A DNA stretch of 64,000 nucleotides from Cyanoderma ruficeps (Eukaryota; Chordata; Aves; Passeriformes; Timaliidae). The position numbers and the translations under genes were made by a program. The DNA is taken from assembly GCA_008694505.1 (NCBI GenBank), contig VZDJ01000015.1, forward strand, positions 954,359 to 1,018,358. The letters are read 5' to 3'. Positions 37,201-49,200 of this stretch are shown in pieces; the first letter of the stretch is position 1; every line of letters starts with the position of its first letter. The notes below the pieces were generated by a model that was not told the DNA's origin, did no database searches, and worked only from the letters and a program-made list of their open reading frames with translations.

Positions 37201-40200
37201 ACAGATGAAATCCTCACTCGTGAAAACAGATATTGGAGTCGTGTCTTTCCTGAGGCTAGGATTAGAACTTTAAATGGATGCTGACTGTTTTACCTCAGGT
37301 CTTCACTAGATAATGCTGCAGAGATTTGTCAATTGATGTGAGGGGAGTGGAAGCAAAACAATAATAATTATGGAACAAACCCAAGGCCAACTTGGCCAAC
37401 TTTATGGAATAAACCCAAGGCCAATAAACCCCACACTTCACACTCACCTCCTCTCTGATTTTTCTCTCAGCCTCCTCTTGCTTCTTCTTCTGCTCCTCTT
37501 CCTCCAGGATTTTCCGGCGCTCCTCCCGCCTCTTCTTCAGCTCGTCCAGCTCCGCTGCCGCCTCCTGCTGCTTCTCCTTCAGCTTCTCCAGCTCCTCGCT
37601 CTCGTTCTCGCCCCGGCGGCGCCGCTGGTCCTCCAGCCTCCTCAGAGCCTCCACCCCTGGCTTTGCCTCCTCCGCGTTCCCTTTCGAGCTGGAGCGTCTG
37701 GGAAGGCAACAAAAGGGAAAATGGCGCCCAAGGGTTTTCCCCTTTCCTGGCCAGGGCCAACCGGTGCCTCGTGCCCAGCAGCAGGAGAGCCAGGCACCCC
37801 AAGGTGCTGCTGGGAGGCCCTAGAAAGGAGCTGAGAGAAATCCTTAGTTGGAAGCTTTGGGAAAACCCATCCACCGCTGAGTTATGGTGAGAAGAGTTGT
37901 CTTCATGGAAGTCGTTATGCAAATTGGTTTGCTCACATAACGTTATGTTCTAGCACGTTCCCCAGTTTCTGTTCCCTGGTTGGTTTAATTTTGCCGCGTT
38001 AATTTGCATATTCCTAATTTCCGCTTCCTATTGGCTCCTTCCCCTTAAGCTCTGCCCCCCACCTAACTTCTATAAGTAACTGTAGCCCCCTGGCCTGGGC
38101 CGCTTCTGGTGAATGTTGTTCTGAGATGGGTTTGCTGATTGTTATTTTCGCGGAATTCACAGGATCACCAGGCTGGAAGAGACCTCCATGATCACTGGGT
38201 CCAGCCCAGCCCCAACACCTCAGCTAATCCACGGCACCGAGTGCCACATCCAGCCTGTGTTTAAACACATCCGGGGATGGTGACTCCACCGCCTCCCCGG
38301 GCAGACCATTCCAGTACTTTATCACTCTTTCCATGAAAAACTTTTTCCTAAAAGTTTTCATTTGTGTCCTCTCTTTCTGTCCTCCAGTTGCTGCCTGGAG
38401 AAGGAGACCAACCCCACCTGACCACAGCCACCATTTTGCCCCTTATTAAAGTTCTTTCTTCTTCTGGTCACCGAATTGTGCCCGTCTCTCATTTATTTTG
38501 CCACCAAAGGGACTTTTGCTCCCAAAATCCCATGGTGACGCCCTGGTCTTCCTATCCAGGCCCAGAGATTGTCACATGCTGCCTTCCAAGACCCTTTTTT
38601 TGCTCCCTGCAAACCGTGGCTGGCCCAAAGCATCTCCATCAGGAGCTGTTAGGCTGGGATATTTTTGCTTTCAAAGGCAAATATTTTTTTATAAACTCTC
38701 TAGAAATAGCCAAGTGTCTCCATCAGGAGTTGTTAGGCTGGAATATTCCAAGGAGCACCTCTCCCATCCCTGCCAGCAAGGAAGGAGTCTCTCCCACATG
38801 CACTGCTGTGCCTGAGAACTTGTGCCACCCCTATTATTTTATGCTCTGTGCCATAAAGGATGCTCTAATCCTTTGCTTTCAAGGTAAATATTTTTTATAA
38901 ACCCTCTAGAAAAAGATAAGCATCTCTGGGGACAGAACCATTTACTTGACTCAGGGAAAACGGGTAAATAAGAGAGGGGAGGGAGTCTCCCACTTCAACA
39001 GTGTTTTTTAAAAAAAACAAAATTAAAAGGATTCCTATCTCAACTCAAACACCCATCATTCTAACTCCACCAGCACGTATGAACAGAAAAGTTCCTCAGG
39101 TCTTTAGCTTACATTTTCTATGGGAAAATATGACTTTTTACTGAGGAACTGGAAATTATTAATGGTGACTTTCCACAGGAGAAAAACAGGAGTTTTCCAA
39201 GCAGCTGTAACACACGAGACAGAAAGAAAGAAAGCCAAAAAAAATCCTCAAACCTAAAGAATTTGCATAGGTGAGGTGCAGGCTTCCAACAGAGTCAGAT
39301 AGCATCACCTTTCTAAATTATTACATCAGTGTTTAGACAAATGTCTGCCCCTTAAGTGTGTTTAATGTTACTGCTGACAAGGAGACAGGTACCTAAGATT
39401 TCTAAGTGTGCTATTGACAAAAACACAGAAGATGAACATATCTATGGAATTAAAAAAAAATTAAAAAAAAAAAAAGTTTTAGAACAGTTTTTAAAATACA
39501 TTTGTTGGCATCTAAAAAAATACTGGATACGAACAACTTCATTAATGCAACCAGAGTGTTGCGGAGTATAACACCACAAGACTGTGTAAATCAAAGTAAC
39601 TGTTAGAGGTGACAATATAAAAACCAGATTCCATGTAAATTTGCAATCCAATCACACCCAATCCTGCAAAGGTGCTCTTCATTCACACAGATGCCTCATG
39701 CAGATGGAGGCAGCCATATAAAAAGAGGCTGTAGGACCAGAGCTAAATTATTTGTTGTTTTTAAAATCATAATAAAATCTACTAGCACAGAGTTCTCTGC
39801 CCCCTACATGATCTTCCCAATGGTTCTAGCACCGCACAAATGACTGAGGAATTGTATCACTAAAAAAAAAATATAACAAGTAAATTTTAGTGGCCACAAA
39901 TAAGGGCTTGCATCAGGTAGGGATGCCAAATTCCAGAAAGGAACTCCTGCTTTTTAAAATGAAAGATACATATGCAATTGACCAAGTATTGTGAGACTAA
40001 GTTGGAAATTTAATTGGAAATTTCATTTAGCCCTTTCAAAAACAAAGTGAAGAGCAACACCTGAGGTGTGATTTTGAATGGGCGTCCAGAATACCTCTGG
40101 TTCAGTTTGCAGAAGTACTGAGAACCCAAAATATTCCAGAGGCCTCTACAAGGCACTGTGTAATTCCCAGAGATCCAATGCACCTAATGCTGCTCAGGAC

Positions 40201-43200
40201 AAAACAAATCCCTGGCTATCTTAAGGCTTTCCTGTTTCTTTGCAGGGTTGTAGCCCCTCCAGCAAACAAACCCAGGAACCTCAATATTTATTTTTTTTCC
40301 TTTGCTTCTTGGTCTCTGTGTTGCCAACTCACCAAGACCTGCAAGCCTTGGGCCTAAAGAAGATGGAAGAAATCACTTTAGACAGACAAAATAATCCCCC
40401 CTGGCAAGGGCAAACATTTGGCCTCCAGAATTAAGAGAATGAAGAACGTTTGCCAAGATTTTTCTGAGGAGCCACTCAGTTCTCTGTCAGCACAGAGAAA
40501 GGTTCAGCACCCTCAGTCTCAAAGAAATTAGCAGCTGATGAAGCCAGTGGCAGAATCTAGTCTGAACATTCTTGTTTGCAGACCTGGAGTGATTGTTTTG
40601 GCCTCCTTACAAAGAAGTTTTGAACTTACTTTATTCTCCTGCTGCTCACAGCTCTTCCCTGGCTGGTTCTGGGTAATCCAAAATAGCAAACACCACCCTG
40701 GCAGTAATTATCCTTATTTTTCCTCCACATCTGACTCCTCTGCTTTCAACAGATTCTGGGAAGTCTCTGTTCTCTGCTGTCGACATTGGGAAATTAGCAT
40801 TGAGGTGCTTGGGTGGAGGAAGAGTTTTGTAAGCACCTCTTTGGTATTAAGAAATGAAGCTGGCTGCCAGCTCTCAGACGAGGAGGAAAAGGAAAGAAGT
40901 GGCTTGTGGGAGCCAAAAATGTCAGAACAATGTGGAAAAAAACACGTTACATCATATTTAAGACTTCTGCAGTCCTGTATGAGAACAGGGAGGAGGGCAG
41001 GTGGGAGGGGAGATGGGAAGGGGAAGCAATAAAATGGGATTTTATTCTGTATTTCTCTTACTGACTGACATAGACAAAAAGAGAGATAACATTTTTCTTT
41101 AGCCTCCACTACCCTATTTTGTTCTCAGTTCTCACCACTGAAAGCTAGCCAAGTTATTCTCTTTCTAAATAGCTTCTGATGTGTGCATTTAAAAAAAATA
41201 AAAAGGAACAGAGGACAATTCCAGACAGAGCCCAACTCTGTGGGGGCAGCTCATTAGAAAATAGGCCAGGAGCCACAATTCATTCCTAAAAACCCAACAA
41301 ACTCTGTCACCTCTGCTGATGTTGCTAACCCCAATCTTCTACACAGCTGATAAAAAGCTGTTGTACAACTTCACACTTTGATGAAACAGTAGAAGAAAAA
41401 CAGAAATAGGGAAAAAAAAAGGAAAAAAAAGGAGTGGAAACTCAAATCTAAATTTTGTCACTAATGCCTGTCTCCCACAGGAAGTAAAGCAAATGAAAAC
41501 ACAACAAAAATATTTTTAGAAAATCATTCTCGTGTTATTGATGATGTGACCCAAGCTCTGAGCAAGGCCAATTTCCTGCTGTTCCATCCCCATTGCTGTC
41601 TGTCTTTTGGCCTTAGGTCAGGGTGTCTCCAGGGTCTTCTGAACTGCATTTTATTTTGAGAAAGTTTGTTTTTCCCGGAAGAATCATGAGGGGAATGCTG
41701 AGAGACAATAGCAAATCCCATCTGCCATGCTCAGATTTCTCAAAGTGCCTGGAGAGCTTAACCTTTCCTTTGCCTGTGCCAGTGTAAAAGAGGAAAAGAG
41801 ATGCAGAAGGAGAAAAATTTAGATTTTTAACCTACTCATTCCTAGTTTTCTGCTAAAAAGAAGAACTTAATTTCTGTTTTATGTACCCCAAGCTTTTAGC
41901 AGGCAGGATCCTTTTAAATAAAATTTTCACTAGAAAACCGTTACCTTCTTTGAATTTCCCAATATAACCACAAGTCAAATATTTCCTTAAAAAGGAAAAT
42001 AAAAATCTAACTGTGACACAGCTTATAAAAAGGAAGGGGGAAAAAAAATAAGATTATTTTGGCTAGGAGAGGTTTTTACCTAACTGGAAAAACACTTTTC
42101 TACAGAAGCCATTAATTTCAATGTTTGCCTTGAAATCAAGACAGAAGCTCTTTCTAGAGTTACCAACTGGATTATGTTTTATTCTGCTAATTAAAGAGAG
42201 GTGGGTAATTGGAAATAGGTTACTACAGCAAAAGCTGAGATCTGACTAAAAGAATTTGAGAACACAAAATCTAGAGTTTTGTCATTACTGGCCTCTGTGT
42301 AAATATCAGAAATAAGTAAGGAAGCAAAGCACCAGCAAAGCAAAACCAAGACTTTTGTCTCTGCTGAGGGAGCAAATTTCCATCTGCTCTCTGGAATTGG
42401 TGTTGTTACTGCAGCAGAGCAGGGACAGCTCAGAAACCACAGAAGTGCGACCCAAGGAAGCCCTGAGTCACCGCCGATGGTGCCAGCCCAGTTCCCTCCC
42501 TCAGCTGCCCCAAGCAGTGTCAGAGCCCAGGGCATCCCTTTGGATGACCTGGGACACGAGGAAGGCAGTTTGAGCCCTGGACAGGGGGTGTGGAGCCGGG
42601 CCAGGGGGGTTGGAGACCTTGGCACAGAGCCCAGGATGACACTGGGTTTGATTTTAGTCCATGGGAGAGGCTTCCAACACTGAGAGAGGAATTACAAACC
42701 TCAAAGGTGTGAAAATAGCACTTTAGCACAGCACGGGGTGAGAAATTTTGCAGTTTAGAGGTTCTTAGAATGGAGGTGAGTGGGGGACAAGATGGAGGAT
42801 TTAGGGTGTTGCCCTAAGTTCCTCTCCTTCTTCCTCGTCCTCCATCTTCTGATGTGGAGATGACACAAAGTAGTTTGAGGGGATTGGGTCAGGGTAGAAA
42901 TGACCCTTCTAGTGTAGGTGCTGCACATTGGCACAACATTGTAAATAGTGGGCACATAACTATCTGTGTAAGAGTAAAGCAACGTCCCACAGGCAGTCCC
43001 CTCGTGTCCGGACCTCGGCTGGGTGCGGAGAAACCTCTGAGATACCAAATAATAAACAACACCAAAAATCCCAAAGCAAGGCCTTGGGGACTCCGCTTTG
43101 TCTCTCACGACGCAGCTCAGGGCTTTTAGAGGGCCAAGGACTTTTAACATCCTGAATCTCGGGTGAGAAACCAAACCCGAGAAAGCAGAGAGCCAGAGAT

Positions 43201-46200
43201 GTGCTGGCCCCTGATGTGCTGGAGCTCCAACAAGCCCAACTCTCACTCGGAACTCACCCAAAAGCATTTTCAGTAGGTTTGAGTTTGGAGGCAGGGGGTT
43301 CACGTTCTCCATTCTGGGCCTTTTGTTCAGGAACACCTTTCTTACGATCCCAGACACTTTTCATTTCCTCTTTGGGTGCTTTACCTTTGTCATCTTTTGC
43401 CTGTTCAGAAGACAGCACAAATCACAGAACAAAACACAAGACACACACACACACACACACACATAAAAAACAAAGTCAGAATGAGGCATTCTAAATAACA
43501 GCTGAGAAACACAAATTTCTTGGCAATATTGGGAACTGTCTTCAAACTGTTTATGTGCTCTAGGGCAGAAGTGGCCTGGAAAGCTCTAAACTGTCATCAA
43601 CCATCACTTTGCTGTCTTGACCTGAATCCTAGGTCAAAGCATCTTGAAAATGATATTATCAGTCTTCTGTGGCCACGGGGCTTTGCCACCACACTGCTTC
43701 ACCCTGCAATGCCCCCTCACTCCTCCCTCCCACTGCAGCATCATTCACCTGCTGCTTCTTAAGATTGTGGGTTGCAAACTCTCTTGCCAACACATTTTTG
43801 GTACCAGGTTTAAGGCATTGGTGCAATAAAAAAGAAGACATAACCTCCAACAAATGTCGAGCTTGTTTGACAGAGTTCTTTTCAGTGTCATAGCAGAGGG
43901 ATACTTATTATCCCTTATTTCAATTGTCCTTATATTATATATATTATATATATAACAATTGTCATTATTGTAATGATTACATTATTGTAATTTTTTGATT
44001 ATTGCAAGAATAATGGCCAAAACACAAAACCATCTTTATATCAGAGCAAAACTTTGAGAAAAGCACAGTCCTGCCTGGGGCTGCTCATGTGTAGCATTAT
44101 CAGACATGAATATTTAAACCTATGAAGAAGGAAATGCTCTGGAAAACACGAGTGAAAATTCCCTTTATCCTTAAAACGTTTTGTCTTATGATTCCTAATG
44201 GTAATCAAGAATATTCTGTGCAATGATTTCATTCTCCAGTATTTCTTCAGATTTATGAGTTTGAAGTATTTGTCAATAGCACAGATGGTCTGATGTCATG
44301 CTGAGTCATGGCTAGATGCTGGTAAAAGGAGAAAGTGAACTGATCTAAGTTATGTTTCCTCAGGTAGAAATATTCTTCTCTGTTAATTCAGACTACCAGC
44401 CAAAACAAACTCGCAACACAAAGTTCCAGCTTGAAAGTTTTCAGACTTTCAAACAGAATTCAAATGGAGACCTTTAGAAAATAAATACTTTGGAAGCCTG
44501 CTGCAATCCCACTTGCCGACTAGGAAGATAAAGAGCTTCTGTATCAGTCCTGTCTGCAACACAGATCCACCTTGGAAAAAAAAAATAGTACACAGCTTCA
44601 CGCCCCAAATCAAAAGAAATTTCTGTTCTTGCTCGTCAAAGAACAACTCCTGGAGGACCTTTGCACACAAAGGATGGGTTCAGAGCCTTCACAGCCAAGA
44701 TCCTCCTCAGACACTGAATTGGGCTGGTGCAGAGTGAAGTCAGTGCCTGACTCGACCTGAGGCCAGTCTGCTGCTCAGAGGAGCCAGATGTGATGGACAC
44801 CACTGTGGCAGCACATGTTAGGAGTGACTATGAGACATTTAAACCATTTCAAACCTGCTGCTGGTGGGGGCTGTTGGACACAACCAGCAGAGGCATCTGC
44901 TGTGCCCTGGGAGCAGCCAGCAGCGGTGCAGCCTTTTCCCACCCTCTCCTGCCAACACGAGCTGGCAGCAGCTCCCTGATGGACACGAGGGGAGTTGAGC
45001 ATTCCTTGGCTGCCACTGCCACAAGCGAGGCCATTATCTCCAGCTTCCTCAAGGAATGGTTTGCTGTTTTCTAGGAGCTGGGCTGAGACAAGCAGGGCCA
45101 TTCATTTCTCCTGACGGATGCCATCAGGCAGCGTTGGTCTCCTGGGCGTTCCCAAAGCAGGGTGAGCTGTGGATCGTGTTCCCTGCTGCCTCCCAGCCCT
45201 TGGGCCCCAGGCAGGGTGATGCTGAGACCGGCTGTGTTGATTGGTGCAAGATTTCTTGTGCCAGGATGTCTGTCCTGGGATTTCGGGAGCATGAGATTTC
45301 CTTTTGCTGAGGTTTTCATCCAAGACCTTCTTCCTAAGTCTTATTTTAAAAAGACAACACTTCCAGCTGCCTTATGTATTCAGGTTCACTGGGGAGGGTT
45401 GTATCTCTTACATCTTAATTGAAATCACTGAGAAAACCAATATTAAAACAATGTAGTTTAAAAATTAATAGGTTAGGAAATAGCATTTCAGAAGGCAGTA
45501 GGATTTGTGATAAAGTGTCTGCATTTGAGAAAACTATGATCACAGCTTGGCCTCTTTATTCAAAAAGATGGCAAAACAAGATATTATAGAAACATTTCAC
45601 ATCTTTTGGGCTCAATCCTTCTACTAATTTTAATACCAAGGCAGAGATTGATTAGCAAAGAAGCAGAAACCTTTGTATCTCGTTCCAAAGGCAGGCAACA
45701 GAATAAGTTCTTCCCCTTGTCTCACTGCTTCCCTAAATTACAGACTAATTCAGCTTCTGCTGAATTCAAGAAGGACTCCAGTAGGAGCAGGCAGGTGATA
45801 TTACCTGAACTGAAATAGTTCACATGTTCTCACAAATCCTGATATCAAGCTAGAACATGACCAAAGGCACGGCTAACAAATTTCCATAAATTATATTTTT
45901 ATCTTTTTCTATACTGCCTCTTTTCTGTTACATTTTTATGCCATTATTTGAGAGCTGAGATTTCTAAATCTCGAGTTCTGACACCTTCAGACTGAAGCAA
46001 ATCAGTTGCTGAGGGTGGGGTCCATCTGGCAGATTTGATTCCTTACTTGGGCTCAGTTATTTGGTGAGTTAAAAGCTGTGGGCATCTGGGTCTGGGGCTT
46101 CCCTGCAGAGTCAAATGCCATCCCCAAATACCATGAGAAAAGCAACTTGCAGCATGTCTAGCCAAACTGGAAGCAGGAAATACCAGGAGCCTCACATCAT

Positions 46201-49200
46201 GAGAAAGCTTGTTCTTATGAACTTCTCAGGTCACTTTTAAGAACCAAAAACTGTGCACAAGTTCAGGAAAAAGAGACAATTATTTTTTTTTTCTTGCAGA
46301 ATTAATCAAAACCTGAACTTTGAGGTCGGAAGCAAAAGCAAAACCTGATTATGCAGACACACTCTATTCCCTCAGGGTCTTGTTGGTGAAACACTGGCAT
46401 CCTCTTAGCTGCATGCACATTCAGAATGAGACCTCATTGAATTTCTGTGTCCTGGAAAGAAGGGGGAAAGGAAGTGGAGACAGGAGCCTGATCCTGCCTG
46501 ATCATCGATTCTTATTCACGAGTAAAGAAGCAACAGCTGAGACTTTTCAAGACGTTCTGAATGCTCAGGATGGGCATTCAGCATTGCACTAGAAGTGGGA
46601 TTCTATTAAGTCGTCTCAGCTTCAGCATCCAAAGATGGAAACACTAAAATCACAAGTAACTTTTATAAGTCTTGCCAATTTCCTGGAATAATCCAGCCCA
46701 GTGGGGAGGTTTTAAAAGCATGATGAGAGCTCCAGGGAGAGTTGGCCGAGCTCTACATAAGAACAAGCAGGACAACCGAGTCTCAAGTTCCCCACAAATC
46801 AAGGTTTGTGGTCAGTCACAGACTCCTCTTTACCTTTACTTGCAATATTCAAAGATTGCATGCAAAAGTGAACAGTGGAGACTGGTTCTGTCTTCTTAAT
46901 AGAATCCATCCCTAATTTTTTCTTTTTTGGGCAGCTATTTCCTCACTGCTTCCTGAGGGTGAGCTAAGCTTCTGCAGCATGTTCCAAACTCATCTGCTAA
47001 AACTAAGCAGCCTGCAGAGGACCCTACACAACCCTCAGTGGTCCCAATCCACCAGACAGGCAGCAATTTGTGCTGTGCCTCCCTTTGAGCCACACAGACC
47101 TGGCTGAACCCAAAAGGGTCCAAACTTCCGAGGCTCTGAGCAATGTCCCCTAATCAAAACCAAATGCTGATTTTGGGACCTGCTCCCTTTTCCCAAAACC
47201 ACTGCAGAGCACTGATCTCAGCTCTCTGTGGCCAGCTGTACCCTAAAAAGTGAATGAATGGACCCCAAATCTTATTTACTTACCACACAGTAAAACACCA
47301 TGGCACCAGCTCCTGTGTTTACAGTGGAAATGCAATGCAGTAAATTTGGTGGATTTTTCTCTTTAAAACAAAAGAAGAACTTTGGGTATGCACAGTTTTA
47401 TATCACGGCTGTTGCAGCTTGAGGGGGAATTATTAGTTAAGGCAGTCAGGTGGCCAAGGGGCCAAGATAATTATTAACATAATGATGATGATTATTAATT
47501 ATCATGATGATTATGATGATTATTAGAGTAGGTTTTGTTCATAGGGAAAAAGTTCACAGTAAAGTGAGAGGAAACCAGGGAAGGATGATTAGTTGATGCT
47601 GTCCTGAAAAAATTCATCCCTAGAGGGAAAAACCATACTTGTGTTGTTGACTGAACTGAGTTCCCCAAAATATTTGTTTTAAGACAAACAGGAATTGGTC
47701 CTAAAGCCCCAAAAGAACAAACTACTTAAGAATTTGCTTAATTTGAAGCACTTAAGGAGCTTCATCCTTATTTATTTCAGCAGGATTACCCTTGTTCTTG
47801 ACACAGAGCACAAGCTCAAGTGCTTTGCTGAAGAAGCAACTTTCACTTAGAGGTGCCTTATTCGTTTCCATATCTCAAGTCTCCCTGTCACATCTAAATC
47901 AGTGATTTAGGAGTTACCTGATCTTTTATGGAGGTAGCTTGCAGCTTCTCTTCCGGCAGCTTTTCCTTTTTAGCTTCCACTTTTTCTTCCTCCTTTGTTT
48001 TTGGGGTTTTCAACAATTTATTTTTTTTTTAATGTGAAAAAAATGAAAGTTGCACTGTTTGTGTGCCCTTTTTTTTTTTTTTTTCTCTCCACGTGTGTTC
48101 ACACAATCCAGTGTGCAGCCACAACTCCATCCTGTGCTGCTGTGCCCCCTCCACCCTCTCCAAATCCTCCAATTCCCCCCATCTGGGCCTTTCTCCCTGG
48201 TGTGGCATCATGCTCAGTACAGAACCCCTTTCCTGTGATTGTGTCCAGCACACAGCATTCCTCACACACTCCAACGGGTGCCCCATCACGGTTTCTGCCA
48301 AGATGTGTCTGCCTCCACCTCGCGTGTTACTGCATCAGGCCAGCTCATAGCAGCTGAGGGGGGAAAAACAGGCAGCAAAAGCACATGCAGAGGTCTGAAA
48401 ATGCAAGGTTTTCTTTGAATGATGGAGTGGTGTCGTGCACTGAATTATTGGTAAGCAGGAGGGGATTTATTTTTAAAAAGAGAGAGTGACAGCACAAGTG
48501 TTAGTGACTTCAGTACAGGGCTAGAACTGTGAGGAGACTCCAATTCAATCTTTTCTTGCATTCCATTTCACACAAACCACAGGTGTCTTGTTTTGGTGCA
48601 AAATGTTTACTGTACCTGTTTTTTCAAGAGAGCTGCTTGAGGTTTTTTGTCTTCTACTTTCTTCTCTTTTACCTGTTTCTCTTCTATTTTCTGTTCTTCC
48701 ATCTTTTGTTTTTCCTTTAATTTCTCTGCTTCTAGTTTAGCCTTTTCCTCAGCTGCCCTCTTTGCCTCTTCTGCCTTTGCCCTCTCCTCGGCTGCCCTCT
48801 TTTCCTCCTCTGCTTTCTGTTTTGCCTCAGCTGCCCTCCTCTCCTCTTCTGCTTTAGCCCTCTCTCTTTCCTCAGCTGCCCTCTTCTCCTCTTCTGCCTT
48901 TGCCTTCTCCTCAGCTGCCCTCTTCTCTTCCTCTGCTCTCTGTTTTTCCTCAGCTGCCCTCTTCTCTTCCTCTGCTCTCTGTTTTTCCTCAGCTGCCCTC
49001 TTTTCTTCTTCTTCTCTCTTTTTTTCCTCAGCTGCCCTCTTTTCTTCCTCTGCTTTTAACCTCTCCCTTTCTTCTGCTTCCTTCCTTTCTGCCTCAGCCT
49101 TTTCCTCACCCCTAAGCTCCTCTTTCTCTACAGCATCAGTCACACTTTGGGTCCCTTCCGGCACAGCATTTGTATCATTCTCTGCTTTGTGCTCCTCTGC

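Noticed and set aside
37370..37834. 154-codon plus-strand frame, Leu-rich
   Set aside because: Antisense of the charged-helix caldesmon exon; the leucine richness is the complement of Lys/Glu codons.
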